Of a DNA stretch of 55,926 nucleotides, positions 9,553 through 18,649 are shown piece after piece. Within the stretch, counting starts at the first letter, position 1; every line of letters starts with the position of its first letter. A program made the position numbers and the translations under genes. A model generated the notes under the pieces. It saw nothing but the letters and a program-made list of their open reading frames with translations, had not been told where the DNA came from and did not search any database. Source of the stretch: Bacillus sp. SD075 (GTDB taxonomy: Bacteria; Bacillota; Bacilli; Bacillales; DSM-1321); contig NZ_JADILK010000031.1 in the NCBI RefSeq assembly GCF_017355165.1, forward strand, positions 1 through 55,926, given 5' to 3'.

Positions 9553-10821
9553 ATGTATCAGCAGTTAACAAATGGAGAAGTGTTGAAAAACATTGCACAG
9601 GAAGTGGAAGCAATGATTTCTCCATTACATAAGCAGGTGGACGAACGAATTGAAGAAAATCAATTTCGTGTATTACAAAGTTATCAAGCACATAGGGTGA
9701 GTGATTCCCATTTCATACCGACTACAGGGTATGGATACGATGATAGGGGCCGCGATACGCTGGAATTGATATATGCAAAGGTTTTTGGAGCGGAGGCTGG
9801 ATTGGTGCGCCCCCAAATTATTTCAGGCACACACGCCATCTCAACCGCCCTGTTCGGCATATTGCGCCCAGGGGATGAATTGTTATACATAACTGGAAAG
9901 CCGTATGATACTCTGGAAGAGATTGTCGGTATCCGGGGATCGGGTATCGGATCGTTGCGTGATTTTCAAATAAGCTATAAGGCCGTTCCGTTAGCGGTGG
10001 CCGGAACCGTTGATTTCGAAGCCGTCAAACAAGCCATTCAACCAAATACGAAGATGATCGGTATACAACGGTCAAAAGGGTATGCTACACGACCTTCCTT
10101 TACGATTGATGAAATAAGGGAAATGATTTCCTTTGTAAAAGACATTAACCCGGAAATCGTCGTGTTTGTGGACAACTGTTATGGAGAGTTCGTTGAGACA
10201 CAAGAACCATGTCATGTCGGAGCAGATTTAATGGCAGGTTCACTCATTAAAAATCCTGGTGGAGGAATAGTGAAAACCGGTGGATACATTGTTGGTAAAA
10301 AGGACCTGGTTGAAGCTTGCTCATATCGATTAACATCACCCGGAATAGGTGCGGAAGCAGGTGCGTCGCTTTATAGTCTGCAGGAAATGTACCAAGGATT
10401 CTTCCTTGCACCGCATGTCGTGGGCCAAGCTGTTAAAGGAGCCATGTTCACAGCTGCCTTTCTAGAAAAACTCGGTATGAATACATCTCCTAAATGGGAT
10501 GCGAAGCGTACTGACTTGATTCAATCCGTCCAATTTGAAGACCGTGATAAAATGGTTGCCTTCTGTCAGGCCATCCAATATGCATCACCGATCAATTCAC
10601 ATGTGACACCATATCCTGCCTATATGCCAGGGTATGAAGACGATGTAATCATGGCTGCGGGCACCTTTATACAGGGGGCCAGCATTGAGCTGACGGCAGA
10701 TGGCCCGACAAGAGCTCCATTTGTTGCCTACGTTCAAGGCGGCTTGACATACGCCCATGTTAAAGTGGCTGTATTGACTGCTGTGAATGCGCTAATGGAC
10801 AAAAAGCTGATTCAATTGTAA
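9553..10821 (+). CDS. ynbB: PLP-dependent lyase of the YnbB/aluminium-resistance family
   Basis: This 422-residue protein is of the Cys/Met-metabolism PLP enzyme fold (methionine gamma-lyase-like family annotated as YnbB). The PLP lysine lies in GSLIKNPGGG (about 235). The aspartate that contacts the cofactor lies in VFVDNCYGE. The true substrate is not established. I start at ATG 9553, since the TTG just before it is less likely. The ribosome site is AGGGGAA. Neighbours hflX and glnR are in the standard Bacillus order. Confidence 0.92.
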   Translation: MYQQLTNGEVLKNIAQEVEAMISPLHKQVDERIEENQFRVLQSYQAHRVSDSHFIPTTGYGYDDRGRDTLELIYAKVFGAEAGLVRPQIISGTHAISTALFGILRPGDELLYITGKPYDTLEEIVGIRGSGIGSLRDFQISYKAVPLAVAGTVDFEAVKQAIQPNTKMIGIQRSKGYATRPSFTIDEIREMISFVKDINPEIVVFVDNCYGEFVETQEPCHVGADLMAGSLIKNPGGGIVKTGGYIVGKKDLVEACSYRLTSPGIGAEAGASLYSLQEMYQGFFLAPHVVGQAVKGAMFTAAFLEKLGMNTSPKWDAKRTDLIQSVQFEDRDKMVAFCQAIQYASPINSHVTPYPAYMPGYEDDVIMAAGTFIQGASIELTADGPTRAPFVAYVQGGLTYAHVKVAVLTAVNALMDKKLIQL

Positions 10822-10930
10822 ATGAAATTAAGTTAGATACGTAATGGGGATCCAGATACAATTGGATTCCTGAAAACAATAGTCATAATATTTGAGTAGT
10901 AACAAATCATTTAATTTTCTGAAAAAAACA

Positions 10931-10981
10931 CGTCATAAAATGTAACATCATATTGACAAGTTTAATAACATGATATATGAT
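10931..10981 (+). promoter_or_regulatory. glnRA promoter with GlnR/TnrA box
   Basis: CGTCATAAAATGTAACA (10931-10947) matches the consensus TGTNA-N7-TNACA at all fixed positions except the first. Directly after it come -35 TTGACA (10953-10958), a 17-bp spacer and -10 TATGAT (10976-10981), a near-perfect sigma-A promoter. This matches GlnR autorepression of glnRA in excess nitrogen. Confidence 0.82.
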
Positions 10982-11014
10982 TATTTTAAGTTAACCAAAA
11001 GGAGGATGCTAAGA

Positions 11015-11419
11015 ATGAGCGGCAACAACATTCGGCGTTCGATGCCTCTTTTTTCCATCGGAATCGTCATGCAGCTAACTGAGTTGTCTGCACGCCAAAT
11101 TCGATATTACGAAGAGCATCAACTTATTACTCCTATGAGAACAGATGGAAATCGTCGGGTTTTTTCTTTAAACGATATCGATCGACTGCTTGAGATTAAA
11201 GATTTAATCGAACAAGGAGTCAATCTGGCCGGCATAAAAAAGATTTTCACTGTAAAGGAACAGAATTTACCTAAAACTCAAGATTTAGAACAAGCGGAAA
11301 AAATAAGACAGGACCTTAGTGACGAGGAGCTTCGCAAGCTTCTGCGTGCCGAGCTTTTACAAGGAAGCAAGCATCGAACATCTCTTAGACAAGGGGATAT
11401 GTCTCGTTTTTTCCAATAA
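11015..11419 (+). CDS. glnR: Glutamine synthetase repressor GlnR (MerR family)
   Basis: GlnR represses glnRA when nitrogen is plentiful, acting with feedback-inhibited glutamine synthetase. The 134-residue protein has the MerR winged helix ([18 protein letters not shown], about 23-40), a short dimer helix and a C-terminal tail ending GDMSRFFQ that senses glutamine synthetase in Bacillus. I start at ATG 11015, 9 bases after AAAGGAGG. A longer frame from 10970 would overlap the promoter's -10 box. Confidence 0.96.
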   Translation: MSGNNIRRSMPLFSIGIVMQLTELSARQIRYYEEHQLITPMRTDGNRRVFSLNDIDRLLEIKDLIEQGVNLAGIKKIFTVKEQNLPKTQDLEQAEKIRQDLSDEELRKLLRAELLQGSKHRTSLRQGDMSRFFQ

Positions 11420-11458
11420 AAAATATGATTTATGAATGATTATTAGGGGGAATAGAAA

Positions 11459-12793
11459 TTGGCAAAGTTCACACGTGAAGACATCACTCGTTTAGCGAAA
11501 GAAGAAAATGTTAAGTACATTCGTTTACAATTTACTGACATTTTGGGAACAATTAAAAACGTTGAAATCCCAGTTAGTCAATTAGAAAAAGCACTTGATA
11601 ATAAAATGATGTTTGACGGATCTTCCATTGAAGGCTTTGTCCGTATTGAAGAGTCTGATATGTACCTATATCCTGATTTAAATACATGGGTTATTTTCCC
11701 TTGGACTTCCGAAAAAGGTAAAGTCGCACGTTTGATCTGTGATATTTACAATACGGATGGTTCACCTTTTGATGGAGATCCCCGTGCTAACCTTAAACGT
11801 GTTCTTGCAGAAGCAAGAGAAATGGGCTTCACAGATTTCAATCTTGGACCTGAACCTGAATTCTTCCTATTCAAACTGGATGCAGCAGGCGAGCCGACTC
11901 TAGAATTGAACGATAAAGGTGGATACTTTGACCTTGCACCTACTGACCTAGGAGAAAACTGCCGTCGTGATATCGTTCTTGAGCTTGAAGAAATGGGATT
12001 TGAAATCGAAGCATCCCACCATGAAGTAGCTCCAGGACAACATGAAATTGACTTTAAATATGCAGATGCAATCTCAGCTTGTGACAACATCCAAACATTT
12101 AAATTGGTTGTTAAAACGATAGCACGTAAACATGGTTTACACGCAACATTCATGCCAAAACCATTGTTTGGTGTTAACGGATCTGGCATGCACTGTAACG
12201 TTTCCTTGTTCAAAGGCAACGAAAACGCATTTTATGATAAAGAAGGTAAATTGGAATTAAGTAAAACAGCTGAGCAATTTATCGCTGGTATCATTAAGCA
12301 TGCTCCAAGCTTCACTGCGGTAACAAACCCAACTGTTAACTCTTACAAACGTCTAGTTCCTGGTTACGAAGCTCCTTGTTATGTTGCATGGTCTGCTAAA
12401 AACCGTAGCCCATTAATCCGTATCCCGGCTTCACGCGGAGTAAGCACTCGCGTAGAGGTACGTAGTGTCGATCCAGCAGCAAACCCATACTTAGCACTTG
12501 CAGTTCTTCTGAAAGCTGGTCTTGACGGTATCAAGAACGACTTGACTCCTCCAGCTCCAGTTGACCGTAACATCTATGTTATGAATAAAGAAGAGCGTGA
12601 AGAAGTAGGTATCGTTGATCTACCAGCTACTTTATATGCTGCATTGGAAACATTAAAATCTGATGAAGTAATCAAAGAAGCATTAGGTGAACATTTACTT
12701 GAACACTTCGTCGAAGCAAAAGAAATCGAGTGGGATATGTTCCGTACACAGGTTCACCCATGGGAACGCGAACAATATATGTCCATGTATTAA
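11459..12793 (+). CDS. glnA: Glutamine synthetase, type I-alpha
   Basis: This enzyme makes glutamine from glutamate, ammonia and ATP and signals nitrogen status to GlnR and TnrA. The 444-residue protein shows [16 protein letters not shown] near the N-terminus (including the arginine used in feedback inhibition), the active-site segment [12 protein letters not shown] and the ATP-binding [16 protein letters not shown]. The start is TTG after TAGGGGG. Its last ~48 bases recur at 25206, so its present 3' end and terminator were probably supplied by the integrated element. Confidence 0.98.
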   Translation: MAKFTREDITRLAKEENVKYIRLQFTDILGTIKNVEIPVSQLEKALDNKMMFDGSSIEGFVRIEESDMYLYPDLNTWVIFPWTSEKGKVARLICDIYNTDGSPFDGDPRANLKRVLAEAREMGFTDFNLGPEPEFFLFKLDAAGEPTLELNDKGGYFDLAPTDLGENCRRDIVLELEEMGFEIEASHHEVAPGQHEIDFKYADAISACDNIQTFKLVVKTIARKHGLHATFMPKPLFGVNGSGMHCNVSLFKGNENAFYDKEGKLELSKTAEQFIAGIIKHAPSFTAVTNPTVNSYKRLVPGYEAPCYVAWSAKNRSPLIRIPASRGVSTRVEVRSVDPAANPYLALAVLLKAGLDGIKNDLTPPAPVDRNIYVMNKEEREEVGIVDLPATLYAALETLKSDEVIKEALGEHLLEHFVEAKEIEWDMFRTQVHPWEREQYMSMY

Positions 12794-12795
12794 TA
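12746..12795. repeat. Left copy of glnA 3' direct repeat (putative attL)
   Basis: Fifty bases from ACACA through the glnA stop recur at 25206-25255 with only two differences (12751 and 12762). A recombinase fragment lies right beside this copy, which fits site-specific integration into the 3' end of glnA. Confidence 0.85.
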
Positions 12796-12804
12796 GCTTT
12801 AAAG

Positions 12805-12835
12805 CCTTGGCACCTTTGGTGTCAGGGTTTTTTTA
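12805..12835 (+). terminator. glnA terminator
   Basis: CCTTGGCACC and GGTGTCAGGG form an imperfect stem followed by seven T residues. A diverged version follows the right-hand repeat at 25272. Confidence 0.8.
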
Positions 12836-12905
12836 TTGTGGGTGAAAAGGGGAAATAAAAAGGGTGGAAACTTGTCCACCCACAATTTACCCACAAACAA
12901 ACGAA

Positions 12906-13163
12906 TTATTTTAAAATATCCTTTGTGTATTTCTCAAATTTATCAATTGTATCTGTTTCAATCTTCTCTGAAATGTGGGCATAAACATCGGCTGTTATTT
13001 GCATGCTTCCGTGTCCTAGACGTTCCTGAATGTATTTCATATCTGCGCCAGACTCTAATAATAAAACCGCGTGGGTGTGCCTTAAACAGTGAATAGGGAT
13101 AGGTGGAAGTTCAGCCTTTTTTAATATCCTTGAAATAGCATGAAAACCAAAGGGCATAACCAC
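12906..13163 (-). pseudogene. Tyrosine recombinase (phage integrase), C-terminal fragment
   Basis: The 85-codon remnant holds the catalytic C-terminal end of a phage-type tyrosine recombinase: HCLRHTHA (arginine box II), LGHGS and the nucleophile tyrosine in DVYAHIS. The N-terminal DNA-binding part and the first arginine are missing, so it cannot be active. It points toward glnA and stops 110 bases from it, as integrases do beside their attachment site. A stem of GGGTGG/CCACCC at 12863-12882 could terminate it. Confidence 0.9.
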
Positions 13164-13186
13164 TAGATATTTAGAAAGGAGGATAG

Positions 13187-13485
13187 ATGATACTATATGT
13201 ATCTTTACGTTTGATTATTCAAAACTTACTACTTATACAGAATACGACCTGAAAAATAACTTAGGATCAAAAGTCGGGTGTTCAGGCATGATTGATGAGA
13301 ACTGTTATATCTATAAATATGTTGTTGATTTCATCGCAAGTGCAGATACTATATTAAAACAAAAGCGTTTTCAAAATCATTTTCTTTTAAATCAAGCATT
13401 AGTAAATTACCACCAAATTAGTTCTTTTGTACCGTGCGTATCTACTATGTATTATTTAAAATCAATACAAACTTTGAGATATTAA
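13187..13485 (+). pseudogene. Degenerate phage-type gene, unknown product
   Basis: A strong ribosome site (AAAGGAGG) precedes ATG 13187, but that frame stops early. A neighbouring frame stays open from about 13170 to 13485 and reads DDTICIFTFDYSKLTTYTEY through to YYLKSIQTLRY, so a frameshift near the 5' end is likely. I do not recognise the family. The last ~85 bases recur, diverged, at 18504-18600, which marks it as part of the repeated prophage material. Confidence 0.55.
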
Positions 13486-13535
13486 GACCCTTTTGGAACA
13501 AACTGTGAGGTAACTGTTATTGTAGGAGAAAGTAG

Positions 13536-13565
13536 AAGCGCTCATAACATTGAGTGCTTTTTTGT
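13536..13565 (+). terminator. Terminator after the 13187 pseudogene
   Basis: AAGCGCTCA and TGAGTGCTT pair with one mismatch and are followed by T residues. Confidence 0.65.
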
Positions 13566-13618
13566 ATTCTTTTTTAACAGGATGGGAATAATTTTAATAA
13601 AAAACATAGGAGAAAATT

Positions 13619-14143
13619 ATGCATTTTGTATTTACTGCGCTTTTTTTATTAGCAGGAATTAAATGGGGCGATTGGAAGAGATGGCGGGATTATTATCCAA
13701 CCATCTTATTCTTTATTATTGGTGATCTTCTATATAGTTGTTTACTTTATAACCATCAATTGTGGGCATATCAAGAAATATTTTTTGGTACACACATCCT
13801 GAGAAATGACCTAATTATTTCACTGATCATTATGTTTGTAGCGTATCCTTCTACAATAATGATATATCTCGGCCGTTTCCCGCAAACAATTTGGAAACAA
13901 GCTTTTTGGATATTCCTTTGGGTTATTTTATGTTCATCTTTAGAATTACTAAAACTCAAGTATTTAAACTTGATAAACCATTATAATGGATGGAATATCT
14001 GGTGGTCTGTATTGTTTAATATCATTATGTTTTCAATATTGCGGATACATTATAAAAAACCATTAGTAGCTTGGGGGTTGTCTTTTGCTTGGGTCGTATG
14101 TATTTTTTACGCTTTAAAAATACCAATTGAGAAAATTAAATAG
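13619..14143 (+). CDS. CBO0543-type membrane protein, copy 1
   Basis: The 174-residue product is almost entirely hydrophobic with about five or six helices. It has the motif NGWNIWWS (about 122-129) shared with the protein at 15078. I believe both belong to the CBO0543 family of uncharacterised Firmicute membrane proteins. The function is unknown. The ATG follows AGGAGAAAATT. It lies inside the element between the two glnA repeats, and broken lysis genes separate it from its relative. Confidence 0.75.
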   Translation: MHFVFTALFLLAGIKWGDWKRWRDYYPTILFFIIGDLLYSCLLYNHQLWAYQEIFFGTHILRNDLIISLIIMFVAYPSTIMIYLGRFPQTIWKQAFWIFLWVILCSSLELLKLKYLNLINHYNGWNIWWSVLFNIIMFSILRIHYKKPLVAWGLSFAWVVCIFYALKIPIEKIK

Positions 14144-14185
14144 GAACAAACTGTGCGGTAAGTGGAATTTAAATAGTAACAAAAA

Positions 14186-14216
14186 TCATGCCCTTTTTAA
14201 GTTAAGAAGGGCTTTT
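14186..14216 (+). terminator. Terminator after CBO0543 copy 1
   Basis: AGCCCTTCTT-type stem (GCCCTTTTTaagttaaGAAGGGC) followed by TTTTATT. Confidence 0.6.
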
Positions 14217-14219
14217 ATT

Positions 14220-14693
14220 ATGTATAAACAATCTAGACATACAGAGGTAGAGAGAATTTTATGTTAAAGGGGGTCATGGACATTGGAGGGGGGCGACGTG
14301 GAAAATAAGGTCCAGGAACATGGCGAAAAGCTAAAAGAAGTGGATTTGGAACTAGAAAGTCATCGCGAACAGTTATTGCAGCTCAAGTAAAATGTGAAAA
14401 ATTTCAACAGGATATATCTCTTTTGAAGACAGACCTGGTCAAATTACAATCTGGACAAAGTAGCTGGGAACTAACAGTCATGAAAGGGAACGAAGCGAAT
14501 AGGGATTTGATCAACGAGAATAAAGTGATTACGAATAAATTGCTCGATCATGTGATTGGCAAGGAATCCCCAAGATCATCAGTCAGATATTGAAACCCGA
14601 AAGCAAAAGTGGGAAATCATCGGTAGAGTATCCGTCGTAATAGTCAGTGGAAGTGGGATTCTTGATTTATTCGTACAAGCTTATTTACCTTAA
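14220..14693 (+). pseudogene. XhlA-like coiled-coil lysis protein, copy 1
   Basis: Across three frames one can read a charged coiled coil (HGEKLKEVDLELESHREQLL), then LLKTDLVKLQSGQSS, and finally KWEIIGRVSVVIVSGSG, a C-terminal membrane helix. That layout fits the XhlA-type proteins that act with phage holins. Internal stops and frameshifts make it inactive. A second decayed copy is at 32873 and a 5' fragment at 19222. The holin remnant follows directly. Confidence 0.65.
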
Positions 14694-14705
14694 GGAGGAG
14701 TTTCA

Positions 14706-14977
14706 ATGATAACGAAGTCATGCAACAAGTATTAATTTTTACAACTATCTTGGCTCCAATAATCGCTGCAATGGTCCAGGTGGTTAAACAGACGGTTACC
14801 TTACCATACAACGTACTGCCAATCTTAAGCTTGGTAATCAGTCTGGGAGTAGGTTTAGTTGCCTTCCCATTCACGAGGTGGATATTGTATTGAGGGTATG
14901 GGTCGGGGACTTTCGCTGGTCTAGGTGGAACGGGTCTTTATGGGTTAGTCGCCAAAAGAGAAGGAACTTCAAAATAG
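14706..14977 (+). pseudogene. Phage holin, copy 1 (frameshifted start)
   Basis: From about 14712 the frame reads NEVMQQVLIFTTILAPIIAA, then LSLVISLGVGLVAFPF and finally GLVAKREGTSK, a two-to-three-helix holin of the kind seen in Bacillus phages. The ATG at 14706 behind AAGGAGG is out of frame. The copy at 33361 preserves the original start (ATGGAAAACGAAG). A further stop (TGA) interrupts the last third. Confidence 0.75.
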
Positions 14978-15077
14978 CTGCCCATTGGATGGCTTTTAAA
15001 TTTTATTTCAATGTGAATGTATGTTTTTCTAATAGGGAAAGATTATTGTATAGGTTTCAAATGTAGAGGAGTGTTAG

Positions 15078-15536
15078 ATGCTTTTTCATATTATTATTGG
15101 TTTTATTCTGCCTTGGATTTTGGGAATTTATTTGTTTAATAACCATAGAAGGCTGTTCATTATTTTTTATCCATTTGGTTCAACTATTAGTTTTTTAATA
15201 AATAAAATTGGCTTTTCTTACTTTTGGAAAATGGATAATCACCTTAATTCCATTTCGTATGATATGGGTCTTTATCCTATAGCGTGTTGTTTATTTATTT
15301 ACATTATTCATTTTAAAAAAATGTCTACTCTAATTACATTTTTAATCTTTACATTAGGGACAAATTTTTTAGAACATCTAATCGTGTTACTTGGAAAATT
15401 AGATTATCGGAATGGATGGAATATATATTGGTCTGCAGCTAGTTATTTGCTGGCGTATTTAATTGTCTATGTGTATTACAAATTAGTCATAAAACATTTT
15501 CCGCTCAACAAGCGGATTAATAAAAAAAGGAAATAG
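15078..15536 (+). CDS. CBO0543-type membrane protein, copy 2
   Basis: The 152-residue product has about five hydrophobic helices and a basic tail (NKRINKKRK). The motif RNGWNIYWSAASY (about 112-124) matches the motif in the 13619 protein, so the two are diverged relatives. The function is unknown. The ATG follows GAGGAGTGTTAG. Because it is intact while the surrounding phage genes are broken, it may be under selection, but that is inference. Confidence 0.75.
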   Translation: MLFHIIIGFILPWILGIYLFNNHRRLFIIFYPFGSTISFLINKIGFSYFWKMDNHLNSISYDMGLYPIACCLFIYIIHFKKMSTLITFLIFTLGTNFLEHLIVLLGKLDYRNGWNIYWSAASYLLAYLIVYVYYKLVIKHFPLNKRINKKRK

Positions 15537-15540
15537 AAAA

Positions 15541-15565
15541 AGCCTTATATGAGGCGTTTTTTTTG
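15541..15565 (+). terminator. Terminator after CBO0543 copy 2
   Basis: AAGCCTTATATGAGGCGTT hairpin followed by eight T residues. Confidence 0.75.
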
Positions 15566-15615
15566 TTACTACGAAAATGCAATAAAGATATAAAATTAAA
15601 AGGAGACGATAGAAA

Positions 15616-16328
15616 ATGACAGTAGCATGGCAAACGTTATTGGATCTTTCCATAACTACGGTGTAGCAATTGATTATTTTCTTGTAAGCGATGACGGAAA
15701 AACTGCCTGTGGACTATTAATGCAAAATGGAAACGTGTAGCTGCTATTGGTAAGGCATTAGGATGTAACTGGGGGGAGATTGGACAGGCGGCTTTAGATT
15801 ACCCACACATAGAAAAGACGGGTGGATTATCCTATTCACAGATGAATGCAGGCAAAAAGCCAAGTCTTTCTTTGGAATTTAAAAAGGATACTGAAACCAT
15901 TGTTACCGTTCCTCCAAAGACCGAAGTTGCTTCAGAGGTTACAAAGGGGCCATTCAAGAATAAAGGTGATAGCACAATTATTTGTTTCCATTCAAAAGCG
16001 TTAAACAGCCGTTATGATGCCGGTCTTGTAACGATTGGGATTAATGGCCCTAAAACTCAAGCTGCACTGATTAAGGCTTTGGAACTTAATAAGCAATTCA
16101 ATAAAAAGTTGGTTGTGGATGGGAAATGGGGAACTAAGACTAAGGCGGCCATCGTCACTTTGGAAAAAAGGGGCAAAAGGCACTCTTACTTGGATTCTGC
16201 AGTCAGCGATATAAACCTGGTTGGAACAGGTACAGAGGCGGCATTAGTTAAGTTCCAGTAAGCTAAAAAAGATATCGGCAGATAAGAAGGCAGGCAAAGC
16301 TACATTTACTGAGTTGTTTGCAGCATAA
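15616..16328 (+). pseudogene. M15-type endolysin with peptidoglycan-binding tail, copy 1
   Basis: Spread over frames are SFHNYGVAIDYFLVSDDGKT (zinc-ligand His/Asp motif of CwlK/Ply500-type L-Ala-D-Glu peptidases), INAKWKRVAAIGKALGCNWG, DYPHIEKTGG (last zinc ligand) and NAGKKPSL. Two peptidoglycan-binding repeats follow (KKLVVDGKWGTKTKAA and a second ending FTELFAA). The family would cut cell-wall peptides for phage release. Frameshifts near 15695 and 16260 break it. Related remnants lie at 25810, 33445 and 50560. Confidence 0.82.
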
Positions 16329-16332
16329 TCAA

Positions 16333-16368
16333 TAGCCCTTACTCAATACGAGTAGGGGCTATTTTTTG
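16333..16368 (+). terminator. Endolysin terminator, copy 1
   Basis: AGCCCTTACTC and GAGTAGGGGCT form a stem followed by a T run. The same stem type recurs at 20488 and 33943, and a shorter variant at 17264. Confidence 0.85.
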
Positions 16369-16423
16369 TTTTAAGCTTAGTTAAAGGATGTTATTGATTT
16401 TCTTAAGGCAAGTTGTAACCTTT

Positions 16424-17097
16424 CTAATAGAAGTATCTTCCGTTTCTTCCCATACCGAAAAGACCTCCACCTCCTGGTGGTCCTGGTTGAGCCATAGGAC
16501 TACCAGGTAGAAATGCTTGGTAATTGTATGCGTCCTGAACCCCGGGCTGGTATCCTCCATAACCTCCAGGGTTTTGTACAGGTGTTTGATATGCAGGAGC
16601 TTGATATAACGAAGATCCTCCATAACTTCCGGGATTCTGACTTCCGTAATATCCAGATGTCTGATACCCTCCGTAACTCTGAGGTGTAGTAGTTCCCCCC
16701 AATGGATTGTAAGATCCGTATGGGTTGTACGGCCCCATAGGTCCACCACCATTAAAAGGTCCGTCTGGAAATGGTGACATTGGTGAACCTCCGGTTGATG
16801 TGGGTGGGGTTACTTCTCCTGGTGGTTCATCGTCATCTTCACCTGAACCTGTTCCTCCACCATTTTGGGCTTCTGTAAAAACTCCTCCTCCACCACTCCA
16901 AGGGTTTTGTTGTGTGTAAGGATCATATACTCCGCCACCTTGCTGAGGTTGACTGATTTGGATTGGAGGTTGTTGAGTAGTAGTTGGTGGAATGGGGGTT
17001 CTACCTGTTCCAACTTCATATCCTGAGGATCAACACCTGTAATCGTACCTATTTGTCGATAGGGCACATAATAATTTGGAAGATAATAATAAAACAA
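16424..17097 (-). pseudogene. Gly/Pro/Tyr-rich spore-coat-like protein, one frameshift
   Basis: A TTG at 17097, 10 bases after AAGGAG, opens MFYYYLPNYYVPYRQIGTI and continues to about 17030. The reading frame then shifts by one and continues unbroken (GYEVGTGRTPIPPTTTQQPP and on) to a stop at 16424, giving about 224 residues. The second part is low-complexity: an acidic GSGEDDDEPPG patch, then repeats of GGYQ, GSYGGS and PYGSYNP. Such composition is typical of spore coat or crust proteins, and a CotD-like gene lies 1.5 kb away; that role is inference. The single indel could also be a sequencing error. Confidence 0.6.
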
Positions 17098-17263
17098 TGC
17101 TGTTCATCTCCTTAAATCATCGTTGTCCAAGAAATTATCAAACATTCATATCTAAAGTATGGATATCATTATCAAGGGCATTTATAACAATATTACATGT
17201 TCAATATATGGATAAAAAGTAAAAGTGTATAGGTATATACCCAGAAGGTACCTCCATCATTAA

Positions 17264-17290
17264 AAGCCCTTCTCGAGTCGAGTGGGGCTC
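17264..17290. repeat. Terminator-like hairpin shared with other prophage remnants
   Basis: AGCCCTTCTCGAGTCGAGTGGGGCT is a near-palindrome. An almost identical one lies at about 33737 (AGCCCTTCTCGAATCGAG). The rest of 17098-17395 shows no gene. Confidence 0.7.
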
Positions 17291-17395
17291 ATTTTATGGA
17301 TAGGCTCTGTTTTAAACCAATGTTGATAAATGAACAAAATTTAAGTGGACGCTTAATTTGTCTACTTTTAGTTCGTCTAAAATGAAGGTTGTTCA

Positions 17396-17569
17396 TTACT
17401 TTTTATTATTAAGTGAGTACTTTACTGCATCGATGATTGTACCCAATAAGATACCTAATGATGCACCAATAGCTACATTATTAAATGCTGCACCTAATCC
17501 AGCCCCCAATGTCAACCCTAATGGCATATAAATTATCTTGTATTTATTATTATCATTCCCTTGTGACAC
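17396..17569 (-). CDS. Small glycine-zipper membrane protein, 57 aa
   Basis: A GTG at 17569 preceded by GAGGTG opens a 57-residue protein. A polar N-terminus is followed by a long hydrophobic stretch rich in evenly spaced Gly and Ala (LGLTLGAGLGAAF, IGASLGILLGTII), the glycine-zipper pattern of tightly packed membrane helices. It ends YSLNNKK. The function is unknown. No gene overlaps it, and the frame, ribosome site and composition together make it credible. Confidence 0.65.
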   Translation of the reverse strand: MSQGNDNNKYKIIYMPLGLTLGAGLGAAFNNVAIGASLGILLGTIIDAVKYSLNNKK

Positions 17570-17733
17570 TTTAACACCTCCGCTATTTTTATATTATACA
17601 TAATTTATGGTTTATTAATTTCAGTTAAAACATAAAATTCATCCCCCTTCTCCTTAATTGGGGAAGGGATTTTTTCTGCCTTTAACAAGAACTTTTGTTC
17701 GTATATAATAAATGAATAGGAGGGGTTGTTCTG

Positions 17734-18078
17734 ATGGGGACAATTCGTGATAGGGGGCTCGTTAAATGGCAGGCAGCATTGATTATACCAGAACATAAAG
17801 CTTTAAATAAAAAAATAGGTGAGGTTGATTATTTCCTGAATAAAAAACCTATCCTTGATGAATACCAGGTTGAAGAGTTTGAAAACAATATTCACTATAC
17901 AATGGAATATCATTTACCAATTCATTTTGGATTACATAACGAGGGAAATCCACAAGAATTGCATGGTTATTGTGTGTACATCCATCCTTTCACGAAAGAG
18001 TTACGTATTTAGAAGAAAGATAGTTCCTTTGAAAAACTATGGTTTGATGAGATTATTGGAATAACTGTTGAGGATTAA
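17734..18078 (+). pseudogene. YolD-like protein interrupted by an in-frame TAG
   Basis: The protein begins MGTIRDRGLVKWQAA and continues LDEYQVEEFENNIHY, as in the YolD family (small proteins often beside UV-repair polymerases or in prophages). After 92 codons a TAG at 18010 interrupts it. The same frame then continues for 21 codons (KKDSSFEKLWFDEIIGITVE) to a TAA, covering the C-terminal strand expected of the family. So a single base change truncated it. The 92-residue part could still be made. The start has AGGAGG upstream. No polymerase gene accompanies it. Confidence 0.8.
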
Positions 18079-18198
18079 AAAGCCCTTCTCCTAAGAGAAG
18101 TGGAATTTTTGTTAAATAAAGGTAAAACAAACTTTGAATTATATCTTTAAATATTACAGTTGATAGAAATGATAAATTTTAGGATTTTGGACGATGAA

Positions 18199-18230
18199 AA
18201 AAGGCAGCCACATTGACTGCCTTTTTACTT
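18199..18230. terminator. Bidirectional terminator
   Basis: AAAAAAGGCAG and CTGCCTTTTT flank a short loop (ccacattga). It can serve the YolD gene and the minus-strand remnant beyond. Confidence 0.8.
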
Positions 18231-18248
18231 CAGTGCCGACTGAATCTA

Positions 18249-18430
18249 TTAAGCATTAATTTTCCTATATCTTAATGCCATATCAACTAGGGATAATAAT
18301 AAAACCATACAATAGGATTATTTAATGAGATTCCTACAGTAGATTCGCCGCCCATTAATGTTAATACTCCTATTAGAATTAAAGAAAAGAGAATAAATGC
18401 TGTTTCTCCTATAAATGAGCTTTCTTGCAA
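18249..18430 (-). pseudogene. Small two-helix membrane protein, broken
   Basis: On the minus strand one frame reads GETAFILFSLILIGVLTLMG with ESTVGISLNN, then shifts to VLLLSLVDMALRYRKINA before the stop at 18249. Both halves are membrane helices. The start is not identifiable. It looks like a decayed small membrane protein of unknown family. Confidence 0.4.
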
Positions 18431-18503
18431 AGGGCGGAGTTACCAAACAAAAGTCAACTTAATTCTGGAAATAGAACTGAATGTAATGTTGATCGATTAT
18501 TAC

Positions 18504-18600
18504 CTCCAAATTAGTTCTTTTATGCCACAAGTAGGCTATATATTATATAAAATCAAAATCAAACTTTGAGATATTAAGAAGCTTTTGGAGCAGACTGTAC
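18504..18600 (+). repeat. Partial repeat of the 13187 pseudogene 3' end
   Basis: The segment from CAAATTAGTTCTTTTATGCC to the GGAGCAGACTGTACGG region matches 13411-13510 with scattered differences, including ACTTTGAGATATTAAG. It is a detached fragment with no 5' part. Confidence 0.7.
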
Positions 18601-18649
18601 GGTATTATCGTATGTATGAAGATAAGGGCTAATAAGCCCTTATACAGTA

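Noticed and set aside
10941..10958. TGTAACATCATATTGACA as a second GlnR box
   Set aside because: The half-sites are one base too far apart for TGTNA-N7-TNACA; the box at 10931-10947 fits better.
11746..12219. 157-codon minus-strand frame inside glnA
   Set aside because: Codon-bias shadow of glnA with no ribosome site.
12836..13096. 86-codon plus-strand frame over the integrase fragment
   Set aside because: The minus strand clearly encodes a tyrosine recombinase with catalytic motifs; this frame is its shadow.
16725..16919. Proline-rich open frame on the plus strand
   Set aside because: It is the antisense shadow of the Gly/Pro-rich coat-like gene; no start signals.
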